Source: Vairimorpha apis BRL 01 (Eukaryota > Microsporidia > Nosematidae). From it: a stretch of DNA of 21,472 bases. A program made the position numbers and the translations under genes. The stretch spans positions 8,025 through 29,496 of the forward strand of contig KE647121.1 of assembly GCA_000447185.1 (NCBI GenBank). Reading direction: 5' to 3'. Shown here piece by piece: positions 1 to 10,866 of the stretch (the first letter of the stretch is position 1; every line of letters starts with the position of its first letter). The notes under the pieces are model-generated. The model worked only from the letters and a program-made list of their open reading frames with translations. It made no database searches and was not told where the DNA came from.

Positions 1-393
1 AAATTATTAAATTTTTAACAATCTTAAAAATAAATAATATCTTTATTTAGAAATATTTAACTTTTTTAAATATATATATTAAAGACCGATAAAAATTTAC
101 TATAAATTATATTATAATATTTAATAAAGCAAAAAATCTAAGGAAACAAAAATTAAAATAGACTCAACATATTTTTATAATATTTACAAATTAACAATAA
201 AATTTATATGATTCACATTTAAAAATAAATTTTAATTTATATATAATAATCATAATAAGTGTAATTAAATCATATTAAAGACAATTTTATTGTTAATTAT
301 TTGTTTTTTATTTTAAAACTTTAATAATAATTTATTTATGATTTCAAATTTTATTTTTATATATTAGTTTTTAATGTATTAATAAAAACTAAA
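1..393. other. A/T-rich flank without a gene
   Basis: No open frame beyond chance length, no CCC-ATG start and no structured RNA was seen. The right part abuts the 3' end of the retroelement relic on the minus strand and may include its degraded 3' untranslated tail. Confidence 0.5.
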
Positions 394-1050
394 TTAGTAA
401 TACAATGAATGTTTTCTTAGTTGCATTTTATCCTCAATTGAATCTAGACTAAATTCCCTTGGTAAACTTTCAGTTGTCTTTAAATTAATCTAAATTAAAT
501 GTATGCCATTATTTTATATGCCTAGATTTTACATATTTACTGTATTATTTAAAACTAGTTCTTCCCCATCATAATATATAGTATCATTACGACTCTATAT
601 TTATGCATTAATTTTAATTAATTTACTAATAATTTATATTCCCTGTTTTTTACTTTTCTACTATCTATAAGTTTATAATAGTTGTTATTCTTACTTTTAT
701 AAAAGTAACACTCATTTTTTTGTATCATATACAAATTTCAGGTTTATTCCTTTGATTTTTACATTAGATATAAATTTTTGTATTCACATTTATAACCTCT
801 CTATATTGTTGTTAATATTTCTTGGATTGATTAATTTTTGTTTTTTGAATGTTAAGTCTATAATAAACGTTAACTATGCAAGAATACATTCTATAATCTC
901 ATTATGTCTTCCTGTGTAATTAAATGAAAGCATTCATTCACATCTTGTTACTAAAAATTCTGTTTTATTTCATTTATGACACACAACCAGATACATGATA
1001 TTTTCTTTTAAAAACATATCTCTATCTTTTACAATACAAAGTGAAGATTT
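394..1050 (-). pseudogene. Decayed R2-like non-LTR retroelement tail, copy 1
   Basis: This is a dead fragment of the C-terminal part of a non-LTR retrotransposon polyprotein of the R2-like type (zinc-knuckle region followed by a restriction-like endonuclease domain). Read on the minus strand, 901-960 gives LVTRCE, a TGA stop, then MLSF and YTGRHNE, which follows the family pattern HLATRC-RML-YTRRHNE. NKPE at about 737-748 fits the KPD of the endonuclease, and RVVMILYIMMGK at 561-596 fits the family's R-MIPY-TWDG stretch. The last open piece carries LPREFSLDSIEDKMQ and stops at 394-396. At least two frame changes and many stops show it is not functional. No reverse transcriptase domain is visible beyond 1050, as expected for a 5'-truncated insertion. 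The block is less A/T-rich than its flanks. The family assignment is from remembered motifs; the decay is seen directly. Confidence 0.75.
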
Positions 1051-2512
1051 TTTCTAGAAACATAAATTATTTTTGTTTAACCATACAAAATTAATTTTAA
1101 ATAAAAATATTTAGTTATGTATTAAACTATACAATTTTACATGTAGTTTTTTAGCATTTCTTGATTCTCATAATGACTATTTTTACTGTTTTACATTGTA
1201 TTTTGTAAACATAAGATTTTATTAAGAAAGAAAAGTTTTTTAAATTTTTTAATTTGTAAAGTAGCTCTTAATTTTGTTAAATAGTTTAAAAATTTATAAA
1301 AACCTTTAATTTTGCATATATTATTTTAAAAACAGAATTTTTACTATAATTAAGTTATAGTAAATTTTTATAAATAAAATTTTATAAAAAGATTTTTAAA
1401 CGCAATTTTTAATATTTAATGCGAATATTTTAAATATTTTAATAAATTTATATTTTAATAATATTTTTATTATAAAAAATGTTGTAATATTAAAGCAAAT
1501 TTTTATTGTACAAATGTTTTTAATGATTAAAAATTATTAATTTTATTAATTGTTTAAATTTTGATATTATTAGAAATATGATTATATATATTTCAAACAT
1601 AATATAATATGATATTTTTGACATAAAATTTAAATTTAACATTAAACATATTGAACAATTATAATTTTTAATAAATTATGAAAATGTACATTATGTTTAT
1701 TAAAAAATTATTGTTTTTTAATGGTGAAATATCAAAAAAATATTTACAAAATTAATAAAATGAAAGTTGAATTTTTTTAAAGTATATCTTATTAAAAAAT
1801 TGATTTTATTATAAATAAAAATAAATTTATATTAACTAAACATAGAAAATTTAATTCAAAAATGTGTTTTATTATAGATTGTAGAATATAAAATTAGAAA
1901 AAAATTAATTTCAAAATAAATTAATTTGTAATTTAACACGTCACAATACAAAAAAAAATTTTAAAAATTCTTAACAGAAAAATTTAAAAAAAATTTTATT
2001 TTTAGTTCTATAAAAATTTAAGAATTGAAATTTGGATTTTTAATAATAAATTCTTAAAAATTTTATGAAAAACCTAAAATTTTTTTTTTAAATGTAAAAT
2101 CTAAATTTTGTTTTTTGCAAAATTTAAAAAATAATTATAAATTAAAATAATTGTAAACAAAAAATTTATATTAATATTCCATTTAAATTTTAAAAATTTT
2201 ATAACATATTATAAATAATAAAAATAAACCATTCCAACTCTTAATTTACATATGCTTTTTTTAAAGTAAAGTAATGTAAATTTATTAAATTATTGTTTAT
2301 ATAAATTAAAATTATAAAATTCTTTTTAATTGAATTTTAATTTTTATAGGATAAAAAAATATACTGAAACATTTTTACAAAATAATAACTATAATTTTAA
2401 TGTAATATCTAATTAATTTAAGATATCAAATTAATCAAAAATTCGACCCATAATTTAATTAAATAAGTCAAATATTGCATTAAATTAAATATTTAAATTC
2501 AAATATTTTAGT
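1051..2512. other. Gene-free A/T-rich intergenic DNA
   Basis: Only short chance frames were found. The 50 bases before 2513 are A/T-rich with no recognisable TATA-type element that stands out from the background. Confidence 0.5.
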
Positions 2513-2516
2513 CCCC
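2513..2516 (+). promoter_or_regulatory. CCC start-site motif touching the ATG
   Basis: CCCC lies directly against the ATG at 2517 in otherwise nearly C-free DNA. Microsporidian genes often have a CCC- or GGG-like element immediately upstream of the start codon, linked to very short 5' untranslated regions. It supports the chosen start. Confidence 0.6.
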
Positions 2517-3887
2517 ATGACAAACAATAACTTTTACAAAAATCTATCATTAATAATAATATCAGTTGTGTTAATTAGTACTATTGGATTTTATTTACTG
2601 TTTACTTACAAAATTTGGCCATTTAATAATGGAGAAACTGAGGTTTCAGAAATTATTTTGTTTAATGATTTTATTGAAAAAGGTACAAATATCTATTATG
2701 ATCTTAAAAAAGAAACGAATAAACATAATGTAAAATTACAATGTTACTCTATTATGTTAATTTTGAGATCATTAACAGGTGATAAATCGAATGAATTATA
2801 TAAATATTTAAAAGAGCTTAATGTAAAGGATTTAAATGGGTTTAAGAATTTTGTTATTTATTTAAAAGCTAAATTAATTTTAGAAAATGATAAGGATAAA
2901 ATATTTAAAATTTTGCAATATTTTATTGATGAAAAAATAAAAATTTACAAAGGTGAAAAAAATAATGAAAATTACTTAAAAGTTTCTGAAAATGAACAAG
3001 ATGATGAAAGTAGTAATATTTATTTTAGTTCTATCGATAATACAGCAGAAGATTCCGTAAGTTTAGAAAATAAAACAGATTTTATAAAATTTAAGAATAC
3101 TAATAAGAGAAATAATGAAATTGAGCAAAATGGTGACACATCACAAAATGTTAAAAAGTTTTGGGAGAAAGATAGTGTTAATTTGGTAAATAAAGAAATA
3201 TCAGAGAAATTTATTAAACGTATTCTAAGTTTAAATGCAGATAAAGACAATAAATTTTTAGATGAAGTAAATAAGAAAGAAAAAAATTCAAGTTCTATTT
3301 TAGAAACCATTTTTGTTAAATTTTTGAATAGACAATTTTATTGTGAATCAATTAATGATGAATTATCTAAATTAATTCCTGGATACATTGAACGTAAGGG
3401 AAATCCTTTTTTAGTTGATGAAGATTTGATGGATGACAATATAAGTTTAATTACTTCAAAAGAAGAGAAAAATGTTAATAAGATTCGAAAAGATAATATT
3501 GTTAAAAAAAAAGATTTAAATATTGAAAAAAATAAATCTGATGTTATCGAAAAAAACAACGAAGATCAGAATTCTAAAATAAATGAAGAAGTACAAAAAT
3601 TGATTGATACAGAACAAAAAGCTTTGGAAAATGTAAAAAACCCTAATTTTGTTATTGTAAAAAATAATCAAGGTCAAGATTCAAATGTTGTTCATCCAGA
3701 TAATAATCTTAAAGAAGAAAATAAAAATAAAGATTTAACACCCGAATTATCTCCTGATAATAAATCGACAGGAAGTGATTCAAGTTTTTCAATTGCTAGT
3801 TATGATGAATTAAAAGAAATTGCTATTGGTTTATCAAAAGAGCAAATTTCTTTACCAATGCCTAAAGAAAATATTGGCAGTAAATAA
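2517..3887 (+). CDS. Membrane-anchored acidic protein, unknown family (intact paralogue)
   Basis: I do not recognise this 456-residue protein. Residues about 9-30 form one hydrophobic segment followed by KIWPFNN, so it is probably a signal anchor with the rest on one side of a membrane. Residues about 45-140 look helical and contain LTGDKS, KDLNGFKNFVIYLK and LENDKD, all kept in the inverted paralogue at 18977-20748. Residues about 235-302 (NADKDN, SSSILETIFVKFLNRQFYC, LSKLIPGYIE, GNPFLV) are nearly identical between the two. From about 305 to the end the chain is rich in Lys, Glu, Asn and Asp, is probably disordered, and ends with a Ser-rich motif (STGSDSSFSIAS). The ATG is chosen because CCCC abuts it and the paralogue starts the same way. 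The frame is open through an A9 run near 3504. It could be a lineage-specific surface or secretory-pathway membrane protein; that is inference. Confidence 0.9.
   Translation: MTNNNFYKNLSLIIISVVLISTIGFYLLFTYKIWPFNNGETEVSEIILFNDFIEKGTNIYYDLKKETNKHNVKLQCYSIMLILRSLTGDKSNELYKYLKELNVKDLNGFKNFVIYLKAKLILENDKDKIFKILQYFIDEKIKIYKGEKNNENYLKVSENEQDDESSNIYFSSIDNTAEDSVSLENKTDFIKFKNTNKRNNEIEQNGDTSQNVKKFWEKDSVNLVNKEISEKFIKRILSLNADKDNKFLDEVNKKEKNSSSILETIFVKFLNRQFYCESINDELSKLIPGYIERKGNPFLVDEDLMDDNISLITSKEEKNVNKIRKDNIVKKKDLNIEKNKSDVIEKNNEDQNSKINEEVQKLIDTEQKALENVKNPNFVIVKNNQGQDSNVVHPDNNLKEENKNKDLTPELSPDNKSTGSDSSFSIASYDELKEIAIGLSKEQISLPMPKENIGSK
3219..3417 (+). repeat. 199-bp block shared with the inverted paralogue
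   Basis: This coding block matches the complement of 19852-20050 with only four differences that I could count, two of which fall in AAA/GAA or GAT/GAA codons and one of which is a silent TTG/TTA. The first 114 bases of the two genes differ at about 30 positions. The contrast suggests a recent gene-conversion tract rather than uniform divergence. Confidence 0.8.
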
Positions 3888-5059
3888 CTTTTTAATATTA
3901 AATTAATTTTTGTTATATAATTTTAGATAATTTGTGTTTATATTTTTTATATTATATTAAATCTAATTTTAAATATTTAATTAATTGGAAATTTTATTTA
4001 TAATTTTTTATGTCTGTCAAAAAACTTTTTAAATTAATCATAAAGTATTAAAGATTTTAAAAAAAACATAAATTTTTTAAAAAAGTGTATAAAAAATGCA
4101 TTTATTTATAATTTCAAATATAAAATAACTTTTATTAAAATATTTTAATCTATTTCTTACTTTATAAATTTGCAAAGTTTATATATATGACATTATATGT
4201 TTTAAAAAAATTATTTATATTTTTAAATGAAATATTTAAAAAGTTTTTTTATATATGTTTATAAAACAAATTTTATAAAATTTAATTACAAAAATGGCTG
4301 GAAAAATAACCATAATTGGAAAATTTGAAATTAAAAATTACAGTATTATTAATTATTTTTTAATATAATTTAAATGATTTTATTTATTAAATCTACATTA
4401 AAAAATAATAATATGGTTATTTTTTAAAATAAAACTTGATCATTTAATTCTTATATTATTTTGTAATTTATCTAATTTTTCGATTGCCTTATTAATTATT
4501 ATCAATTTTTATTAGAAATTTTAAATTGGCATTATATTTAATTTAAAATATAAACTTTTTTATAAAAAAATTTGATCAATTAATTAAAAATGATTAAAGT
4601 GAAAAATTTATTATATTTTTATCAATAGTAATTATAATTTTTATGTTTTTTAAAATAAACAATTATTTAAATATTTATCTGTTTATATTTTAAATAATTA
4701 GATGAAATATTATACTATAATTAGATCAAATAAGTATATTTTATTAAACAAAATTTACATTAAATAAAATATAAATATTGATAGAATAAATTAAAAGATT
4801 TGTTTTATTTTAGATTTTTAATAAGAAAATGATTAAAATTAAGGATAAAATAAATAATAATATCTTGTTTTTATATTTTTTAGGTGCATGAAATTAATAA
4901 TTTTGATTTGTTACACCAATAAATTAATATAATCTTACATCCATTAAATCTAGCTACAATTTATACATAATTTTAAAGATTAAATAATACTAATAGACAT
5001 ATTTTTATTATAAATTTATACTTTTAAGAGTTAAAAAATATAATTTTTTAATAAATATT
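3888..5059. other. Gene-free A/T-rich intergenic DNA
   Basis: It holds only short frames, the longest noticed being a 24-codon one starting MAGKITIIGKFEIK at about 4293, which is too short to support. No promoter-like CCC-ATG was seen. Confidence 0.5.
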
Positions 5060-5410
5060 CTATCAATAATTATGATAAAAAATATACTTAGAATATTTAA
5101 TTGTAATTAATCTTAATTGTGTATTTATATTTTTTAAATCAAAGTGTAGAAAAAATACATAAATATTAACAATCATTTATATATTCTTATATTATTAAAT
5201 ATTCATTGTAATATCAAAAATCACACTTAGTAATATTCAATTATAATTAATCTTAATTGTGTATTTATATTTTTTTAACATCAAAATGTAAAAAAAATAC
5301 ATAAATTTTTTATAATTATATATTTATTTTATATTTTAAAATAATCATTTTCATATCATAAATCACCCTTAATAATAATTAATTAATATTTCGTTTAATT
5401 ATCAAATAAT
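5060..5410. repeat. Imperfect ~140-bp tandem repeat, about 2.5 copies
   Basis: The phrase TAATCTTAATTGTGTATTTA occurs at about 5108 and again 140 bases later at about 5248, followed in both by a T run, ATCAAA-TGTA and AAAATACATAAAT. A third, shorter copy starts near 5340 (TCATATCATAAATCACCCTTAATAAT, matching TAATATCAAAAATCACACTTAGTAAT near 5210). The array ends just before the 5448 gene. Confidence 0.65.
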
Positions 5411-5447
5411 TATAATTTATTTATATTATTAACAGGTTTATATTTAA

Positions 5448-5920
5448 ATGTTTTTAATTTTAATAAATTGTTTTTGTATAAATCAAACAGAACTCTTAGA
5501 TGAAATAATAAAGAATGAAAGAAACAAACTTAGAATGAATATACATAACCTATATAACTCAATTATGATTTCAAGAGTAACAAATATAAAAAAACAAGAA
5601 TTTATTTTTATTTTATTCTTTACTGCATCTTCATATAAAAATTTAATAAAACATATAAAACAATATTCAATTCTTAAACAATATGATGGGTTTTTAGAAA
5701 AATTTATAGCATATAGAAAATATTTAAAAATAAAAAACTTACAAATATATACAGTAAATATCTATATCAAAAAATTTATAACCTTGAAACCAGTTCTGAT
5801 TTTAAATTACAATATGAATGTTTTTTAAGATTTATAAATATTGAAAGTAAAAATTATAATTTTTATATAAAAATATTAAAGATTTCAAGAATTATTTATA
5901 AAAATTCAATCTTTAATTAA
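5448..5920 (+). pseudogene. Small putative secreted protein, probable single frameshift
   Basis: The first frame is open for 126 codons to 5828, longer than expected by chance at this base composition. It starts MFLILINCFCINQ, a short hydrophobic stretch like a signal peptide. After about 5735 the coding-like reading moves to another frame (LETSSDFKLQYECFLRF, INIESKNY) that stays open to TAA at 5918-5920, so a one-base change in the A5-T-A6 run at 5726-5737 probably splits one gene of about 157 residues. The spacing of GF--F--Y-K in the middle (DGFLEKFIAYRK) resembles NGFKNFVIYLK of the 2517-3887 protein, hinting at distant kinship, but this is weak. No CCC motif precedes the ATG. Function unknown. 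If the indel is a sequencing error the gene is intact; otherwise the 126-codon frame may be the real product. Confidence 0.45.
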
Positions 5921-7611
5921 GATTTATAAAAAATATAATTTGTATAAAAATTGATTTATTAATAAAAACATTATTAAAGGAGTTGTGCGACTATTTATGA
6001 GAATATAAAAATAAATAAATAAATTTGTTCTATAAATACACAATATTTAAAGATAATGATATTTTAAATATTCTATTATTTAAAAATTTAATTGTTTTAA
6101 TTTTTATTAAAAATTAATGTTTAATGATTATTATATTAATAGTTTTTCTAGCACATAAATTTTTATGTTAAAAAAATACAACTTATAGAAAGTTTAAATA
6201 ATATTAAATTAAGTTTACAAAATTAATACATTAAAAATAATATTATATACAATTTAAAATAACTTTTAAATAAATATTTTTTTTTGATTATAAATATTCC
6301 CACATATATATTCAAAATATTAAATGAATAAGATTTAGTAAAAAAACATATTAAAGTGATACAAATTTTTATATAAATGCATATTTAATTTTTATAAAAA
6401 AATAATTGTCAACTTAAAATTAAATTTGACTATATATACTTTTAAAAATTTAATTGTGTGGATTTTAAACATTTTTATATAATATAACACCATATTAATT
6501 AAATAAGTTACATAAACCTTTAAATAATTTTATTCTAAAAATTTCTCGAAAAACAAAAATATTTAATGTTTTGTATAAATTTTATTGTATTTATCACTTA
6601 TGAAAACTTAAAAAATTATAATATTTATGAAATACAATATAAGATATATAAGAATGAAATTTGAAACTGATTACATTAAAATAATTAATTACAAATAAAT
6701 GGATAAAATTAGTATTTTTTATATTTGTATCTTTAAATGCTTAGCATATAAAAATATTGTTTTAAAATGATTTTTTATTTTAAAGTTTATTGTTTTGTTG
6801 TATATTATATTAAATAAATGACCTAATATCATTCTATTTAAATTAATTTCATAGAAAAAAAATCAAATTAATGTTAAAATTATTAATGTATATAATTAGT
6901 AAAATATTTATAATTTTTATTTTTTAAATTATAATTAAAATAAAATATTACTGATATTTTTTTTGTACATTTTTTCAAAGACAAATATCAGTATTTCTTA
7001 CAGTTAATTTAAAAAAAAATTAATTTCGGCAATGTTTAAATTATTCGTTTAAACTTTATGTTAATACATAAAAAAATTATTATCAAGTAAATTTCTACAA
7101 TAAAACTTAAATTAACAAAAATTTATCATAAAATATTTAATATTATATAATTTAATAATAAAAACTTAGATTTCCTAAATATTTATTGATAATTTTTATA
7201 TAATGTTTTATTTTATATATATAAAAACATATTAAAATATTTTATAATAAAATAATACACAAAAATTTTATTTTTTTGTATATTGACATATAAGTAGAAT
7301 TTAAACTTTTAAATTTTTTAAGAATTATTGTTTTCGAAATATTTTTTATTATAAAAAATATATTTTGTTTATTTACTTAGATAAAATTTTTTTATTAATA
7401 AATTTTTTAAGAACACATATTTTTTAAATTTGATATTTGTTAGTATAACAACTTATTATTACCATATAAAAAATAAAATTTTAAATTGTTTTAGAAAATC
7501 CAACAATTAATGTAAATATAAAGCGAAACTAATTTTCTTGCAAATATCAATGTTGTTTGAATAAAATATCTAATTGACAAAAGTATAACCAAACAATAAA
7601 AACAGTAATAA
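5921..7611. other. Gene-free A/T-rich intergenic DNA
   Basis: No frame above chance length and no recognisable element was found. The last ~100 bases before 7612 may hold more of the retroelement relic, too eroded to read. Confidence 0.5.
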
Positions 7612-8155
7612 ACACAGTGTGACAATATTATAGGTTATAATATATGCATATATATAAAATGATCGTCAAATACATCCATCTGTTACTATATAACAAAATC
7701 TAAAAACTTAATGAGTAAGAATTTTTAAGTTGCGATTTTTTACAATGAAGTCAATAAAAATTTTAAAATAATATTAGATACAACGATAAAGATTACACAA
7801 ATTAGGTATCTTTGTAATCAATAAAAAGATAAAAAATTTATTTATTTAAAAATAGGAGTCATATTGTCTGATAATAAATATTAAGTCGTTTATATAATAT
7901 TTATAAAATGATAAAATTTCAAATAAACGAGATTTAATTCCAGAATGTAGAATTTAAATAATGTTATACTTTTTCACAATGGATGGCACAGTAAGCATAT
8001 ATCAATAAACACAAAAAGGAAATCAAAATTAATCTATAAATTAAAACTTAAATCTGATTTATAAAATTTTTAAAAGCTCTTGAGAATAATTTAATTGATT
8101 ACAACAGAAGAAACAAGATAGACAATTCAATTGAGACAGATCAGCTAATTATGTC
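7612..8155 (+). pseudogene. Decayed R2-like non-LTR retroelement tail, copy 2
   Basis: This is the same segment of the same retroelement family as the relics at 394-1050 and 14893-15425, worn down further. In order: TQCDNIIGY at 7612-7638 (family TRCDRMLGY), then after a frame change IVKYIHLLLYNK at 7662-7697 (family IVRCIHLLLCNKY), GIFVINKK at 7805-7828 (the stretch after the endonuclease KPD), ECRI and TMDGTVSIYQ at 7976-8005 (family CR-MIPY-TWDG-VT-YH), and IDYNRRNKIDNSIE at about 8094-8137, similar to the end of copy 1. The motif order matches the family, with several frame changes and many stops. No reverse transcriptase domain is visible upstream. No function can remain. It is weaker than copies 1 and 3 on its own, but the shared order makes chance unlikely. 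Confidence 0.65.
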
Positions 8156-8210
8156 GAAAAGAGATCTGAGTTTGCATTTAAATTTGAAAAATAAAAAAAT
8201 AAAGATTTAT

Positions 8211-8229
8211 GTCATACCCTTGCTATGAC
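8211..8229. other. Short hairpin
   Basis: GTCATA, a seven-base loop CCCTTGC, then TATGAC form a perfect 6-bp stem. It lies just downstream of the retroelement relic. Its role is unknown. Confidence 0.4.
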
Positions 8230-8338
8230 AAATTATTTATTGTATTTTTTGTTTGCTTTTGAAAGGTCCCACAATTTTAAATTATAAAAAAAGCATAAAT
8301 AAAAATTTAACCCCTAAGGGATATATAGATATATATAT

Positions 8339-8593
8339 ATGCATAGAAAGATGAACATGAGGAGATCCAATATAGACCCAGAGAGGCATATTGATACTAC
8401 ACGTCATAAGACGTCAAATAAAAATATAAATAAAACATCTTATAATTATAACAATATTGTTGAATATTATTTTAAAACTGGGGCGTATCCCCAGGGGCAT
8501 GACAATTTAAAAAATCAAATTTGTTTTAAACTTTGCACTTCCATTTTACAATGTATTTTCACAATGCATTTTAAATATAATTTGTTTAAATAA
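8339..8593 (+). CDS. Short hypothetical frame in a GC-richer patch
   Basis: The frame has 84 codons, begins with a basic His/Arg/Asn-rich stretch (MHRKMNMRRSNIDPERH) and continues with YNNIVEYYFKTGAYPQGHDNLKN. I do not recognise it. An in-frame TAA at 8315 precedes the ATG, and CCCC at 8311-8314 (in the palindrome-like CCCCTAAGGG) lies 25 bases upstream, so the start looks reasonable by microsporidian rules. Length alone is not convincing at this base composition, but the patch contains more G and C and more polar residues than chance A/T frames, which mostly encode Ile, Leu, Phe and Lys. It sits about 180 bases after a retroelement relic in the same orientation, so it may be a piece of that or another mobile element. 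Confidence 0.35.
   Translation: MHRKMNMRRSNIDPERHIDTTRHKTSNKNINKTSYNYNNIVEYYFKTGAYPQGHDNLKNQICFKLCTSILQCIFTMHFKYNLFK
8480..8497. other. GC-rich inverted repeat
   Basis: GGGG-CGTAT-CCCC-A-GGGG lies inside the short frame at 8339-8593. The CCCC can pair with the G run on either side. Such G/C clusters are otherwise absent from the window. Confidence 0.5.
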
Positions 8594-10833
8594 AACATTT
8601 TTTAATTCTATGATTAACATATACCAATATTATTAATGCCAGTAGAATTTTAAAATAATTTTTTATATTCTAAAGTAATTAATATGTATTTCTTTTATAA
8701 CCGAAATTATTATTAGATTCTATAAATTATTATATATTTAAAAAAATATAAATAATATTACTATTATAAAATATTTTTGTTTATTTTTTATGATTTAATT
8801 AGTTATTTAATAATATAAAAAAAATTTTAAAATAAAATTTATGTGTTCTTTATTTATAATGGAATTTAATATATTTATAAAAATTACTTCCTAAATATAT
8901 AAATAATAAATTTGTTTTTAAATTAGTATTAAAATCAAAATTGTTAAAGCTTTTTATTAGCAATATCATCTAAAATTGGACTTTAATAAAAAATTATATA
9001 TCGATTTATATTTTTTAATTAATTTTCGAGTTTAAAAAAACAAGCAATACTTAAATTTTTTACTGTAAAAACAAAGGTAGTATATTGTTTATTGCAATAT
9101 TATAAAGTTTTAATCAATTAAGAAGTATTTAATTTACGTTTATGTTATATAAATAAATAGAATGATACCTTAAAACATTAAAATTTTGATATAATAATTG
9201 ATACAGATACAAAAATTTAAAAAAAAACAAATTTTGGATAAAATTAAAGTAATTTATAATTATTTGTGTAAGATATTTAAATAAATTTTAATAAAAAATA
9301 ATTTTTGTTCTTAAATTTTAATATGGTTTTTAAAAAGATTAAATATTATAATACCGCCATATAAAAAATTTATATTTAAATCAATAGGTTCAACGATATA
9401 GTTGATACATATAAATAAAATAAAAAATAAAATTAAAAAATTTCGATATCTATAAAATTAGAAATAAAATAGACTTTATGCTAGTGTTATTTAATATTTT
9501 GTAAATTTTAGCACGAGAAGAAAATGCATAAAGAAAATTTTAATATGATAGAACATAGTTTTAATTAATTGAAAGAATTTTCTCAATATGTACAAAAAAA
9601 TAACATAAACAATAGTAATTGAAATGTTTTATTTTATTTAATTTTTTCTACTGCATAAAAAATACAAACGTTTTACATTTTATTTTTTTTAAAAATGGAA
9701 AAAAAGACAAAAACATAAAAATAAAAATTTAAAAATATATCATCATATAATTATTTTAAAAAACAAAAATATGAATTTGTATGCAAATTTTCATTTTTTT
9801 CTTTAATTATATGTTTTTTGTTTATTTTTTATACTTTTCATTTATGAACATAGTTTAACTTTTAAAAATAATAGGTTGAAAATTCTAAAAAATATTTGAT
9901 TTTTAATATTTTAGATATATCTTACATGAGCTTTTATTTTTACATTAACAAATTTTTTTTAAAAGCAATTACATATTAAGAGAATTACTTAGCAATAATT
10001 TTTTTTAAAACTATTATAAATTAAAATTTATTTAATCTTATATTTTTATTTAATAGATGAAAATATATATTACAAACATTTTTTTAATAAACTATAATAA
10101 AAATATATAAAATAAAATTTTCTTTATTTGATTATATAATTCCTTTTATATATCACATAAATAATAATTACTATTTCATTAAATCATTAAATTATTGACA
10201 ATAATTTTAAATCATTTTATCATTCTAATCTATCATAATTTAAGACATCAAATATGTATAACACGACAAATTAATTAAATATAAAAAAATTTGTAAAGAA
10301 AAAATAAAATTATTTTATTATACTTTATTGTAATATATGAAAGTAAAATCTAATCAATGAATTATTTATTTTATATTATTATTACAACTTTTTTATAAAA
10401 GCTATGTTTTACTTGCTCTTTAATTCATTTAATAATTAATAATATTTATGTAAAAATAACGATTTAAAATAAATATTAAAATATAAATATAACTGTCATT
10501 AAACAATGAAAATATACAATATTAGTCTAAAAATATTATATTATTTACATTAAATAAAAATAAAAATTAACATTATACGTCTAAAATTATAATATTATTA
10601 TTTGAACAAATTATATGTATTTAAGCAAAATATAATTTTAATCTGTAAATTATTTAAAAGTCTAATTTATTATTTGTCATATTTATCTACAAATGACTTA
10701 ATTAAAATTTACAGTAAAAAAATTTAAAAATATTTTCTATTTTTTATGATTAAATATGAAAATAGAACAGATATAAAAAAAAGTCAAATTTTTTATATAT
10801 TAAACATGTCATTTATGTACAACTTATTAAAAA
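8594..10833. other. Gene-free A/T-rich intergenic DNA
   Basis: This is one of the longest empty stretches. Around 9470-9620 the sequence is slightly less A/T-rich and may be an eroded relic, but no motif could be read. Confidence 0.5.
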
Positions 10834-10857
10834 ATGTGTAATAAAAAAATCTGCATG

Positions 10858-10860
10858 CCC
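10858..10860 (+). promoter_or_regulatory. CCC motif near the transporter start
   Basis: CCC lies six bases before the ATG at 10867. The spacing is looser than at the other three genes, where CCC touches the ATG, so this is weaker support for that start. Confidence 0.3.
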
Positions 10861-10866
10861 ATTACA

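Noticed and set aside
4293..4367. 24-codon frame starting MAGKITIIGKFEIK
   Set aside because: Too short, with no supporting motif or homologue that I recognise.
9380..9400. GGTTCAACGAT resembling a tRNA T-arm
   Set aside because: No acceptor, anticodon or D-arm pairing could be found around it.
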